Source of the DNA: CBDHDJ01 sp965261645
Lineage (GTDB): Bacteria; Pseudomonadota; Alphaproteobacteria; SHVV01
Reading direction: 5' to 3'
Assembly: GCA_965261645.1 (NCBI GenBank)
Contig: CBDHDJ010000004.1
Coordinates: 2,164,590-2,228,589, forward strand
DNA length: 64,000 nt
Shown here: positions 26,787 to 35,456 of the stretch, one piece after another
Layout: the number at the start of each line of letters is the position of its first letter
Numbering within the stretch: the stretch's first letter is position 1
Program-made: the position numbers and the translations under genes
The notes under the pieces: generated by a model
What the model was told of the DNA's origin: nothing
Seen by the model: only the letters and a program-made list of their open reading frames with translations
Database searches by the model: none

Positions 26787-27787
26787 TGGCCGTCCAGCCG
26801 CTCGCATCGCAGGTCGGCGTGGCGCCGGCGTGCCGAGCGCTGGGGGTGCCACGGGCTTCCTTCTACCGTCGTCAGAGGCCCGCTCCCGGGCATCAGCAGC
26901 CCCGTCCTACGCCCGCCCGGGCCCTGTGTGCGTCCGAACGCGCGCACGTCCTCGACGTGCTCGCCAGCCCGCGCTTCGTCGACCGGTCACCGGCCGAGGT
27001 CGTCGCGACGCTGCTCGATGAAGGCCAGTATCTGTGCGCCGAGCGCACGATATACCGGATCCTGGCCGCGAACCAGCCGGTGCGAGAGCGGCGCAATCAG
27101 CGCAGTCATCCCTGCTACACCAAGCCCGAGCTGGTGGCCACGGGCCCCAACCAGACCTGGTCCTGGGATATCACCCGGCTCCGGGGGCCCAAACGCTGGA
27201 CGTCCTTCTACCTCTATGTCTTGCTCGACATCTTCAGCCGCTGCGTCGTGGGCTGGATGGTTGCCGATCGGGAGAACGCCGCGCTCGCCGCGACGCTGAT
27301 CGAGGAAACCTGTCTCAAGCAAGGCATCGAGCCCCAGGTGCTCACCCTGCATTCGGACCGCGGCGCGCCGATGACCAGCAAGTGTACCGCCCAACTCCTC
27401 GCCGACCTCGGGGTCACCCGCTCTCTGAGCCGCCCCCAGGTCAGCGATGACAACCCGTTCTCCGAAGCGCAGTTCAAGACCCTGAAGTATCACCCCGGCT
27501 TCCCTGGGCGCTTCGAAGACATTACCGCCGCCATCGCCTTCTGCCGGTCGTTCTTCCCCTGGTACAACACCGAGCACCGCCATGCCGGGATCGCGATGCT
27601 CACCCCCGATGATGTCCATCATCACCGGGCACCGGATGTGCTGGCTCAGCGCGGACGTACCCTGCAAGCCGCCTGGGCCCTTCACCCCGAACGCTTCGTC
27701 CACGGCACCCCGAAACCCGCCCCGCTTCCCGAAGCCGTCTGGATCAACCCACCCGCCACTTCCACAACAGGAGAAACGAGTCAGTAA
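26786..27787 (+). CDS. IS3-family transposase OrfB
   Basis: 333 residues, complete. Starts with an HTH_21-like segment (VGVAPACRALGVPRASFYRR) and has the rve core with Asp (TWSWDITRLRG), Asp (LHSDRGAPMTSKC) and Glu (DNPFSEAQFKTLKY). No defect is seen, so with its OrfA this copy could be active. Confidence 0.9.
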   Translation: MAVQPLASQVGVAPACRALGVPRASFYRRQRPAPGHQQPRPTPARALCASERAHVLDVLASPRFVDRSPAEVVATLLDEGQYLCAERTIYRILAANQPVRERRNQRSHPCYTKPELVATGPNQTWSWDITRLRGPKRWTSFYLYVLLDIFSRCVVGWMVADRENAALAATLIEETCLKQGIEPQVLTLHSDRGAPMTSKCTAQLLADLGVTRSLSRPQVSDDNPFSEAQFKTLKYHPGFPGRFEDITAAIAFCRSFFPWYNTEHRHAGIAMLTPDDVHHHRAPDVLAQRGRTLQAAWALHPERFVHGTPKPAPLPEAVWINPPATSTTGETSQ

Positions 27788-27858
27788 ATAGAAACCGTCG
27801 GTGTCTCAAAGTCGTTGACAGGTTCCGCGGGATCCCACTCAAATATTAGAAGACAGAG

Positions 27859-27981
27859 TCAGCGCCTCTCGGCGAGCGAGAACATCTTGGAGAGGACCCC
27901 GATCGTCCGGTTCGCCTGGTAGGGCTTGTCGCGCAGGCCGTGATGCAGTGCGGCGATGTCCTTGCGTTGCACCTCGGAAAA
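27859..27981 (-). pseudogene. Tyrosine integrase, middle fragment
   Basis: Forty codons reading FSEVQRKDIAALHHGLRDK then NRTIGVLSKMFSLAERR and a stop. This parallels GREHAAALHYGLRDTP...LTKMFSLAE of the intact integrase at 8612-9793. It is cut by the IS5 element on its upstream side. Confidence 0.65.
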
Positions 27982-28074
27982 CGGCCGGTTTTTGGGTTAG
28001 CAGGCTGCTGAAAAAGTCCTCGCATTTGCAGTTGTGACATGATTCTGTGATTCCTTCGGGTGATGGAGGATGGC

Positions 28075-29196
28075 ATGCGGGGTCGAGATCAAAGCAGTGG
28101 CAATTTATTCAGCTACGTAGACTTGGAAGAGCGTGTTCCGGATGATCATCCGCTGCGTCTGATCCGTGAGATCGTGAACGACGTATTGGGGTCTCTATCT
28201 TCGGAGTTCGAGACGCTTTATTCCCACATGGGTCGCCCATCGATCCCGCCGGAGAAGCTTCTTCGAGCGTTACTGTTGCAGGTGTTTTATTCGATCCGCT
28301 CGGAGCGTCAGCTGATGGAGCAGCTAAACTTCAACATGCTGTTTCGCTGGTTTGTGGGGCTTGGGCTGGACGATGGCGTGTGGGACGCCAGCGCGTTCTG
28401 CCACAACCGGGACCGTCTTCTGGAGGCGGAGGTTTCGGCGCAGCTGCTTGCGGGGGTTATCCAGCACCACAAGGTACGGGGACTATTGAGCCGGGATCAT
28501 TTTTCGGTAGACGGAACATTGATCGAGGCCTGGGCGTCGATGAAGAGCTTTCGTCCCAAAGGTGAGGACGATGGCGACGGGGGATCGGGGCGCAACGCCG
28601 AGCGGGATTTTCATGGCGAGAAACGCTCGAACGCGACCCATGCAAGCACCACTGATCCGGACGCCCGGCTTTATCGCAAGGGTAATGGCCGGGAAAGCAA
28701 GCTGTGTTACATGGGCCATGCGCTGACGGAGAACCGCCATGGTCTGGCAGTCGGCGGCGGCGTGACCATTGCGTCGGGCACGGCGGAACGCGAAGCCGCC
28801 CTTGATCTGATCGACAGGCATCGCCCGGTGGAGAGTAGAGGCGGCCCGCGTCGGATCACGGTGGGCGGGGACAAGGGTTTTGACGTCGCGGATTTTGTCG
28901 AGGAACTGCGGCACCGCAAGGTGACCCCCCATATCGCCGTCCAGGACCACGTCACCAAGACCGGCAAGCGGCGCAAGACCAAGATAGACGGGCGCACGAC
29001 GCGCCATCCCGGTTACGGCGTCAGCCAACGTTGCCGTAAGCGCATCGAGGAGGTCTTCGGCTGGGTCAAGACGAGCGCGGGATTGAGCAAGACCAAATTC
29101 CGGGGCCGCCACCGGGTCGACGCTTCGTTCACCCTGGCCTTGGCCGCCTACAACCTCGTCCGACTACCCAGACTGCTGGCGGAGGCGCCAACATGA
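28075..29196 (+). CDS. IS5-family transposase
   Basis: 373 residues. N-terminal DUF772-like helical region (FSYVDLEERVPDDHPLR, RPSIPPEKLLRALLLQVFYS) followed by an IS4/IS5-type DDE nuclease: FSVDGTLIEAWAS, TVGGDKGFDVADF and RIEEVFGWVKTSAG give Asp, Asp and Glu. The start at 28075 was chosen because the conserved block begins soon after; 28060 is also possible. No frameshift. Confidence 0.9.
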   Translation: MRGRDQSSGNLFSYVDLEERVPDDHPLRLIREIVNDVLGSLSSEFETLYSHMGRPSIPPEKLLRALLLQVFYSIRSERQLMEQLNFNMLFRWFVGLGLDDGVWDASAFCHNRDRLLEAEVSAQLLAGVIQHHKVRGLLSRDHFSVDGTLIEAWASMKSFRPKGEDDGDGGSGRNAERDFHGEKRSNATHASTTDPDARLYRKGNGRESKLCYMGHALTENRHGLAVGGGVTIASGTAEREAALDLIDRHRPVESRGGPRRITVGGDKGFDVADFVEELRHRKVTPHIAVQDHVTKTGKRRKTKIDGRTTRHPGYGVSQRCRKRIEEVFGWVKTSAGLSKTKFRGRHRVDASFTLALAAYNLVRLPRLLAEAPT

Positions 29197-29354
29197 CGGG
29201 CGATGCCGGCACGCCGCTGACCGCAAAGTGGCAGATCATCGAACTGGATGAAGCCCAGGGCATCGGATCGGTCGAGATTGAAGACGGTTTCACCCTAAGA
29301 CACGAAATCTCATTTCATTTCGGCGATGAATCCGAGTTCAAGGCCCGGCAATGA
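29193..29354 (+). CDS. Small IS5 passenger protein, function unknown
   Basis: 53 residues, starting inside the transposase stop (ATGA) and ending just before the right terminal repeat. Sequence is acidic and protein-like (TAKWQIIELDEAQGIGSVEI, then FTLRHEISFHFGDESEF). I do not recognise it. Its tight coupling suggests an accessory or regulatory role in the element, but this is inference. Confidence 0.5.
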   Translation: MTGDAGTPLTAKWQIIELDEAQGIGSVEIEDGFTLRHEISFHFGDESEFKARQ

Positions 29355-29378
29355 TGACTTTTTCAGCAGCCTGTTAGA

Positions 29379-29453
29379 GCATTCCCGTATAGCCTTAAGT
29401 TGCATTCGACCAACCCGCTCGAACGCCTCAACGGCGAGATCAACCCGGATATG
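29379..29453 (+). pseudogene. IS256-family transposase scrap
   Basis: Twenty-odd codons with LKLHSTNPLERLNGEI, the conserved segment after the catalytic core of IS256 transposases. Everything else is missing. It sits directly at the right border of the IS5 element. Confidence 0.55.
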
Positions 29454-29497
29454 CCCCCACTTCAGAGTCTGGATCTCCGACAGTCGTGCCCCGGCTC
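29441..29497 (-). pseudogene. Tyrosine integrase scrap
   Basis: Minus-strand codons GARLSEIQTLKWGHI correspond to the catalytic-Arg block of tyrosine integrases (compare GCRLNEILTLRWDDV in the intact gene). Too short to say more. Confidence 0.4.
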
Positions 29498-29523
29498 AAC
29501 GGTTGTGTGGTTCGCCCCGGTGC

Positions 29524-29895
29524 CTAGCGGTCGGTGAAGAGCGCTCCGCTATGTACGACGGTATTGCCGAATCTCTGCGACCAGCCGAATTTGCCGTCGA
29601 AATTGTGCATGGTGGTCGTGCCGACGGTGTGCGACGTGCCGAGCTTGTTCCCCAAATTATGAACGGTCGTATTGCCGACGGTCTGTGACGTACCGAGCTT
29701 GCCGTCGAAGTTGTGAACCGTGGTCGCGCCGATAGTGTACGACGTACTGATCTTGCCGTCGCAATTGTGGATGGTGGTGCTGCCGAACGTCTGCGAGATG
29801 CATCCGGCGGATGCAGGAGGGGTCGAAGATGCGGCGACGACGAGGCAAGCGACAATGCATCCCAATACGATTCTGCCGCGCCAAACTGTTGACAT
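29524..29895 (-). CDS. Small exported protein with five 18-residue repeats
   Basis: 123 residues. A signal peptide (GRIVLGCIVACLVVAASSTPP ends near ASAG) is followed by five tandem repeats of about 18 residues, with consensus G-T-S-x-T-V-G-x-T-T-V-H-N-F-D-G-K-L, for example TSYTIGATTVHNFDGKL and TSQTVGNTTVHNLGNKL. The regular beta-prone, Asn/Thr/His-rich pattern suggests a stacked-repeat fold or surface/periplasmic structure; function unknown. The first repeat contains two Cys (GCIS, HNCDGK). Start chosen at the ATG before the signal peptide with GAGAGGG upstream. Confidence 0.7.
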   Translation of the reverse strand: MSTVWRGRIVLGCIVACLVVAASSTPPASAGCISQTFGSTTIHNCDGKISTSYTIGATTVHNFDGKLGTSQTVGNTTVHNLGNKLGTSHTVGTTTMHNFDGKFGWSQRFGNTVVHSGALFTDR

Positions 29896-29896
29896 G

Positions 29897-30175
29897 TCAC
29901 CCTCTCGGCCACCCGAGCCCAGCAATGCGGCCATCGTGAGCCCGATATCGGATCCGATCAACCGAGATTTCCCATTTGGACACCTTATCGGCGAGCTGAT
30001 CGTGACTCGGAACCGCTCGCATTGCAACTGGCTTGCGTCCTGCGGCCGCCTGTAATCCGATTCCATCGGATGGAGGGACAATTGGCGGGGGTGGCGGGGC
30101 AAACGGACTCTTCGGCTGCATACCAGATGCACCGATCCTGTCGTCTGCGTGGATGAGCGGGATGCCGTCGGTCAT
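29897..30175 (-). CDS. Hypothetical protein
   Basis: 92 codons beginning MTDGIPLIHADDRIG with a proline run (FAPPPPPIVPP) and no recognised domain. Its ATG overlaps the stop of the truncated IS1380 transposase (ATGA) and it ends two bases before the repeat-protein gene. It may be non-coding IS flank that happens to be open. Confidence 0.25.
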   Translation of the reverse strand: MTDGIPLIHADDRIGASGMQPKSPFAPPPPPIVPPSDGIGLQAAAGRKPVAMRAVPSHDQLADKVSKWEISVDRIRYRAHDGRIAGLGWPRG

Positions 30176-31368
30176 GCCGGATTGAGCGTCGGTCTGAGCC
30201 GGTCGATGCGGCGCAGGATGTCGGCGAAGAGGTCTCTCGGGATGGCGACCTCGGCCATCTGGAAGATGACGTAGCGGCCGTGGCGGACAATCTTCGCGCC
30301 GATCTTGATCAGCTTCTCCCGCAGCGTCGTCAGCGACCACTGCTCCACGGAATCGGGCAACGCCAGGGTGCGCATGAAGTTACCGAGGTTATAGGCCAGT
30401 GCATGCAGCTGGAGCCGGACGGCATTGTGGTCGAACTTGCGGCAGAACAAGCGGATCCACTTGATGGCGTTCTTGCCTTCCTTGATCCATTGCTCGGCGG
30501 TGCCGCGCTGATTGTAGAACGCAACCACCCGCTCGGCAGGACGGTTCAGGGTGGTGACGATGAAGCCGACGCGGGGGTACAGTTCGCCGGGATGCCATTC
30601 GACCTTGGCAACCACACGACGTTTCTTGTTCCACGAACCGGCCTGATAGCTGAAGTTGGCGTAGTAGCGGCGAACATGGTTGGGCGGCCGACCAACGGGC
30701 CGGGTCAACAGGTGGACGATGCTTTCCTGGAGAACCGTGTTGGCCGGAAGGCGGATCTCATACAGAAAGCCCTCGGCTTCGAGGTATTCGTAAATGTCCG
30801 GCGAGGCAAACGCCGCGTCACCGCGAAAATAGAGCCGAACCTTCGTGGCCTTGTAGCGTTCTACCACCGGCTCCAGAACGTCGCGCCATCCATCGGCACT
30901 GTGAACGTTGCCGGGACGTAGGCGACATCGCTCCAGGTCGCCAAACTGATTGAACAGGAACAGGGGGTGATAGCAGGTGCAGCCAAAGTGACCGTTGTAG
31001 GCCGTGCCCTCCTGGTCACCGTAGGTCGGGCTGACGCTGGAATCCATATCGAGAATGATCTTGACCGGCGGCCGGCGGTCGTGAACCCGGTCGATCCAAA
31101 GCCCGGACAGGTCGGCAAGGGAGGTGAGGTTCTCGTCCTTGGACAGCAACTCGGTCTCGAAGCGGCTCATCTGGCTGGTCGATGCGCCGCCGCGCTCGAC
31201 GGCCTTTCCGCCGACGATCCAGCGCATCGCAGGATCGCGCCCCAACCGGTCGGCGTCGTTCACGTCCTCATATCCGGCGAGACGTCCATAGACGGACTGA
31301 CGCAGCAGTCCGACAACGTCGTGCCAGCCGTTCTTGCCCGCCCGGCTGTCAGCCAGGACATTGCTCGC
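30172..31368 (-). pseudogene. IS1380-family transposase, N-terminus missing
   Basis: About 398 residues of the family's roughly 440: GLLRQSVYGRLAGYEDVNDA, RDPAMRWIVGGKAV, IILDMDSSVSPTYGDQEG (catalytic Asp), VRLYFRGDAAFASP and FYNQRGTAEQWIKEGKNAI (Glu). The first 35-45 residues are replaced by the tail of an IS3 element read backwards, so translation from a native start is impossible. Confidence 0.8.
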
Positions 31369-33178
31369 CAGGGCTGCGCTATTCGAGTACATCGAGATCT
31401 TCTATAACCAACGACGGCGCCACTCGAGCATCGCCTACCGGACGCCGGCACAGGCCAGGAGGGATATGACCATCGCTTCCGTAATGGGGCGTTCGCCGTC
31501 AAGCACCTTTTTCCCACGAGCGATCACCGCGACACGATCCTTCGTTCGCGAAGCCTCGGCGCCTGCGGCAAGTTGTATCCTCTCAGGCGTGGTTCAGGAG
31601 TTCCCGGGGCCATCACGGCTCCGGCTCAGGGTTGGGCTATTGCAACACCCCTCTGGTCTTGAGAAGGAACCACGATCCGGATGTGTCCGTCGCCAGGCTC
31701 TCGCTTCCGTCCGTGGTCAGCGCAATGGCTGCCAACTTCATGCCTGGTCCAAAACGATTCCCGAGTGCCAATCTCAGGCGCGTGCTCGAACGCGATAGAA
31801 CGGTTCGGCCAACAAGCGATGATACGCGCATCATCGGGAACCGCGTCCCGGCGAGGGGACACCGGTGGATCGCCCACCTTCAAGCGCGGCTCCTTCCTCC
31901 TCTCCTTGCTAACTGCCGATGGGATACAGCCCCGCCTAAGCCGTCTGAAGCGCCATCGCCTCTTCGCGCGTGAACCGGAACTCGGTGCCATCCCGCCACA
32001 TCCGGTGCAACACCACGCCGATGCGCCGGGCCAGGGCGACCGTCGCGCGCTTCTTGCCCCGGAGCTTCGTCAGACGCTGCGCCCAGGCCTTCAGCCAATT
32101 CGGCCCCGTGTGGTTCAGCATCACCGTGGCGGCCTGATAGAGCGCTGCGCGTAGACCTGCATCGCCAGCCTTGGTGATCCGGCCGACAATATCCCGTTCG
32201 CCGGATTGATCCCGTCCCGGCGTCAGCCCCACCCATGGGCCGACATCCTTCGATCTCCGGAACCGCTCCGGATCGTCAATCGCGGACGTGAAGGTCAGAG
32301 CTATGACATGGCCGACCCCCGGCATGGTCATCAGCAGCCGGCACGCCCGGTCCTGCCTGGCCAGATTACGGACCAGCTTCTCCAGGCCGGCCAGCTCGCG
32401 GCGCAGGTCCGCCCGCGCGCGCAGGATCGGTTCGGCCGCGGCTTCCAGCATCGCGTTGCCAGCGATCAATTCCCGGACACGGGCCTCGTAGCGACCCTTC
32501 GAGATCCGACCGAGCTTCAGGCCGAAGTTGCGCAAGATGCCGCGCAGCGACAGCTCCATATTGATGAGCGCGTCCTGCACGGACTTGCGCGAGGTCAGCA
32601 GCGCTCGCATCTCCTGCGACGACACCGATTTGCAGTGTACCGGCCGGAACCAGCCCATCTGCAGCAGCCGTGCGATGCCTTCGGCATCCCGGCGATCCGT
32701 CTTGATCGGCATCGCCTTCAGCGCACCCTTTAACTGCCGGGTCTCCATCAGCACGGTTTCGAAGCCGGCGTCAGTCAGCCCCTTGTGCAACCAGTTGGAC
32801 AGGGGACCGGCTTCGAGGCCGATCGCGGCGATCCCGTGCGGCAGCTCGCGCATGAACGCAACCAGCGATTCAGGTGCGCTGGCGACCCGCGCCTCCGTCA
32901 CGATCTTGCCCTTATCGCCGAGAACGCAGATTGCCGTGCTTGCCAGCGATACATCCAGCCCGATATAGACATCCATGTCGTTGCCCTTTCCTTTCGAGGA
33001 ATTGGGGCGCGCCTTTCGGCAAGACCCCGTGAACACGCCGCGCGTCTAAGGGCAACGACACCAGAATCTCCGTCATCGCTACAAGCTCCGACGGTGCCGG
33101 ATAGCACCGAGCCCCATTACGGCATCTCAGGCCGCATAGGTGAAGAAACACCTGGTCCGGAATTTGGGGTCAACGTCA
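31369..33178 (-). mobile_element. IS3-tail plus IS110 composite, copy 1
   Basis: The reverse complement of this block matches 53173-54985 almost perfectly. From the right: an IS3 terminal repeat (inverse of ..CCGGACCAGG, ending GTCA at 33178), an IS110 element, then the last 40 codons of an IS3 OrfB (31369-31480) cut off where the IS1380 remnant starts. The IS110 lies inside the IS3 element, and both copies have the same arrangement. Confidence 0.8.
31936..32976 (-). CDS. IS110-family transposase, copy 1
   Basis: 346 residues from MDVYIGLDVSLAS. DEDD-type N-terminal RuvC-like domain (first Asp in IGLDVS, TDRRDAEGIARLL for the distal acids) and the C-terminal Tnp_20 domain (MPGVGHVIALTFTSAI, GPWVGLTPGRDQSGERD, ITKAGDAGLR). 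IS110 enzymes are guided by a bridge RNA made from the element's non-coding end. The initiator at 32976 has GGAAAGGGCAACGAC upstream. It is identical to copy 2 apart from one residue (V or I after GLD). Confidence 0.9.
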   Translation of the reverse strand: MDVYIGLDVSLASTAICVLGDKGKIVTEARVASAPESLVAFMRELPHGIAAIGLEAGPLSNWLHKGLTDAGFETVLMETRQLKGALKAMPIKTDRRDAEGIARLLQMGWFRPVHCKSVSSQEMRALLTSRKSVQDALINMELSLRGILRNFGLKLGRISKGRYEARVRELIAGNAMLEAAAEPILRARADLRRELAGLEKLVRNLARQDRACRLLMTMPGVGHVIALTFTSAIDDPERFRRSKDVGPWVGLTPGRDQSGERDIVGRITKAGDAGLRAALYQAATVMLNHTGPNWLKAWAQRLTKLRGKKRATVALARRIGVVLHRMWRDGTEFRFTREEAMALQTA

Positions 33179-33420
33179 ATCAGCCTGCGGTCGTGCACAA
33201 TCCCGAACAGCAGGCCCGCGAGGATCAGGCGCACCGCCACCTCCGGGTCGATGCCGGGCCGGCCGTTGTCCGCGCAATAGCAGTCCGCCACTTCCTCGCC
33301 CAGCCAGCCCAGGTCGAGAACGCGGTCCACGCGCGCCAGGACGTGATCCTCCGGCACCAGCTGCTGAAGCGAGCCGGCGATGAACAGTTCCAACTGATCG
33401 CGGTCCTTGTGACCCAACAT
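33179..33420 (-). pseudogene. IS1182-family transposase, N-terminal fragment
   Basis: About 80 codons: MLGHKDRDQLELFIAGSL, VPEDHVLARVDRVLDL and RLILAGLLFGIVHDRRL, the N-terminal DUF772-type region of IS1182 transposases. The IS3/IS110 composite interrupts it right after DRRL, and the rest of the gene is not nearby. Confidence 0.7.
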
Positions 33421-33486
33421 CTGGTGGCTCACTCAGGTCGGACACAAGATATCGATGCAGAGAGTCACAACCTCGAGGTTTTTTCA

Positions 33487-33606
33487 ACAACCCCATCATT
33501 GTCAGGCTCTCTCCGAGGGCCAGAGCGCGGGAGACAAAGCTGTGAAGTAAGTCGTGCGGCGGAACGTTATCCAGTCCCGGTCTGGCCTGACGGGAATGCC
33601 AGACTT
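33487..33606 (-). pseudogene. Tyrosine integrase, C-terminal fragment with mutated box
   Basis: Reads ARPGLDNVPPHDLLHSFVSR then ALALGESLTMMGLL. In the intact relative the block is HDLRHSYASRALALGEGLTMIG; here the catalytic Arg of HxxR is Leu, so even a complete version would be dead. Cut by the IS1182 end. Confidence 0.6.
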
Positions 33607-33894
33607 GGTCGATACTACAGTTGCTTAATCGCCCTTTCCGATTGCTGTGCGGCCCCAAAAGACCTTCATTCCGTCGCGGCAGCGTTTCAAGAAGCCTTGG
33701 CACCGCGGGTAGCTTTGTCATGTTAACCGGATTGACTCCGAAATCTCGGCAAATTATCGATGGCTGCTTTACGCAATTTCAATTGCTTTGCCCCATAGAG
33801 AAATACCGAAGACAGCCTACAGTCGGTTAACTTGGCAATGCTGGCGGAGCCTTTTACGAACCTATCTCTGAAAGACGAACGTCGTCGCCATCCG

Positions 33895-34998
33895 CTAATT
33901 GGAAACGACACCGCAAATTAACTGCAGCAAATAACTCAATGCGCTGTCCGTCATCAAAACAAATGGGACTGTTGAGCGTGTTTCATAGGGAGGATCTGGC
34001 TCATCTTTGTTTGATGTTAAGCCGCTTGGCTTTGATGGTTCAAGCGGCGGTTTTGGGTGGTCAGTTTTTTGATCTTTTTTTCTCTTTTCGATGATGGCGG
34101 TGTGGCGTCCAAAGTAGGCGTCGGCTGGAGTTACGTTGCCGATGCTCTCGTGGTAGCGTTGGTTGTTGTAGTGATCGACGAAGGCGCTGATCTGGTTTTC
34201 GAGATCGCCGGGTAGATAATAATTTTCAAGCAGGATCCGGTTCTTCAGCGTTTGATGCCAGCGCTCGATCTTGCCCTGGGTTTGCGGGTGATACGGTGCG
34301 CCCCGAACGTGATCCATACCGTGGTCCTCGAGCCATTCAGCCAGATCGCCGGAGATATAGGACGAGCCGTTGTCGCTGAGCAGCTTCGGCTTGTGGACGA
34401 CATTGGCGCGATTGCAGCCTGAGGCTTCTAGCGCCAACTTCAGTGTTGCCGTCACATCGTCCGCCGTCATGTTGGTGCAGAGCTTCCAAGCAATGATGTA
34501 GCGGGAATAGTCGTCCAGGATGGTCGACAGGTAAAACCAGCCCCAGCCGATGACCTTGAGATAGGTGAAGTCGGTCTGCCACAGCTGGTTCGGCGCCGTG
34601 GTCTTGTCGCGGAACTCATCGGCTGCCTTGATGACCACGAAAGCGGGGCTGGTGATCAGGTCGTGGGCCTTGAGAAGCCGGTAAACCGAGGCTTCCGAGA
34701 CAAAGTAGCCCCTGGTGTCCGTAAACCTGACGGCCAGTTCCCGGGGCGACAGTTGCGTCTCCTCCAGGGCAAGATCGATGATCTGCCCCCGGACATCATC
34801 CGGGATCCGGTTCCACACCCGGCCTGGGCTGCTGTTGCGATCCTCAAGACCGGCGTCGCCAAAGGCCAGAAAGCGATCGTACCAGCGATAAAAGGTGGTC
34901 TTCGGAATGCCCAGCTTGTCCAAAGTGGACCCGACGCCCAGGTGGGACTGCTCGACCAGGCGGATGATCTCCAGCTTCTCGGATGCGGGATACCTCAT
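33895..34998 (-). CDS. IS3-type transposase OrfB (copy D)
   Basis: Full catalytic set (LWQTDFTYL, LLSDNGSSY, GKIERWHQTLK). As in copy A there is no stop inside the element; the frame leaves the terminus and ends 50 bases into the interrupted gene. This copy has the conserved Arg before GAPYHPQ and looks the least damaged of the four. Confidence 0.88.
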   Translation of the reverse strand: MRYPASEKLEIIRLVEQSHLGVGSTLDKLGIPKTTFYRWYDRFLAFGDAGLEDRNSSPGRVWNRIPDDVRGQIIDLALEETQLSPRELAVRFTDTRGYFVSEASVYRLLKAHDLITSPAFVVIKAADEFRDKTTAPNQLWQTDFTYLKVIGWGWFYLSTILDDYSRYIIAWKLCTNMTADDVTATLKLALEASGCNRANVVHKPKLLSDNGSSYISGDLAEWLEDHGMDHVRGAPYHPQTQGKIERWHQTLKNRILLENYYLPGDLENQISAFVDHYNNQRYHESIGNVTPADAYFGRHTAIIEKRKKDQKTDHPKPPLEPSKPSGLTSNKDEPDPPYETRSTVPFVLMTDSALSYLLQLICGVVSN

Positions 34999-35456
34999 TC
35001 CTCGTCTCCCCCATGCCCGATCATGTTTTTTTTGAGAAGCCGGTTCTCCAGCGAAAGTTCGGCGACCAACTCCTTCAAGTCGCGCATCTCCTGGCGCAGG
35101 CCTTTAACCTCGCCCGAGGTCGCTTGGCGCCCGGTGTCGCCGGCGAGCCGCTTCTTGCCCGCTTCCAAAAACTCTTTCGACCAGCTGTAATACAGACCCT
35201 CGGCGATGCCCTCGCGGCGGCACAAGGCGGCGATGCTCTCCTCGCCGCGCAGGCCCGACACCACGATCCGGATCTTCTCCTCAGCCGTATACTGCTTGCG
35301 TGTCTTGCGGCGAATATCCCGAACCGTTCCATCCGCCGGGTCGTTCTTGCTCATTGATTTCTGTCTTATCTTCGTTCCCTTCGGTCACTACGATGAGCCA
35401 GAAATCCTCCGGTATGCAATTACCTCAATTTGTCCCAAACGCGCTGACGTCAGACA
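33945..35456 (-). mobile_element. IS3-type element, copy D (1512 bp)
   Basis: Termini TGTCCGTCATCAAAAC (33945) and the inverse of TGTCTGACGTCAGCGC (35456). The 10 bases ctcaatgcgc flank both sides (33935-33944, 35457-35466), and the interrupted host gene confirms that this is a true target duplication. Length equals copy A. Confidence 0.92.
34995..35354 (-). CDS. IS3-type transposase OrfA (copy D)
   Basis: 119 residues starting MSKNDPADG. In the other copies the gene starts seven codons... upstream-style with MRQKSMSKND; here that first ATG is changed to ATA, so the second Met (five residues in) must serve. HTH and coiled coil are otherwise intact and the A8 run precedes the ATGA overlap. 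Confidence 0.85.
   Translation of the reverse strand: MSKNDPADGTVRDIRRKTRKQYTAEEKIRIVVSGLRGEESIAALCRREGIAEGLYYSWSKEFLEAGKKRLAGDTGRQATSGEVKGLRQEMRDLKELVAELSLENRLLKKNMIGHGGDEE

Larger units (their letters stand above)
26235..27820 (+). mobile_element. IS3-family element, complete copy (1586 bp)
   Basis: Left end TGCCAACCTCACTGAGACACC, right end the inverse of TGTCAACGACTTTGAGACACC; the repeats share GAGACACCG and TG..CA tips. No direct repeat is seen at the borders. It lies immediately downstream of ptrB (52 bases after the stop) and is the intact version of the piece at the window start. Confidence 0.85.
28001..29373 (+). mobile_element. IS5-family element (1373 bp)
   Basis: Terminal repeats CAGGCTGCTGAAAAAGTC and its inverse, with the 4-bp duplication ttag on both sides (27997-28000, 29374-29377), fitting the YTAR preference of IS5 relatives. 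Contains a transposase gene and a small downstream gene overlapping it. Confidence 0.9.
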
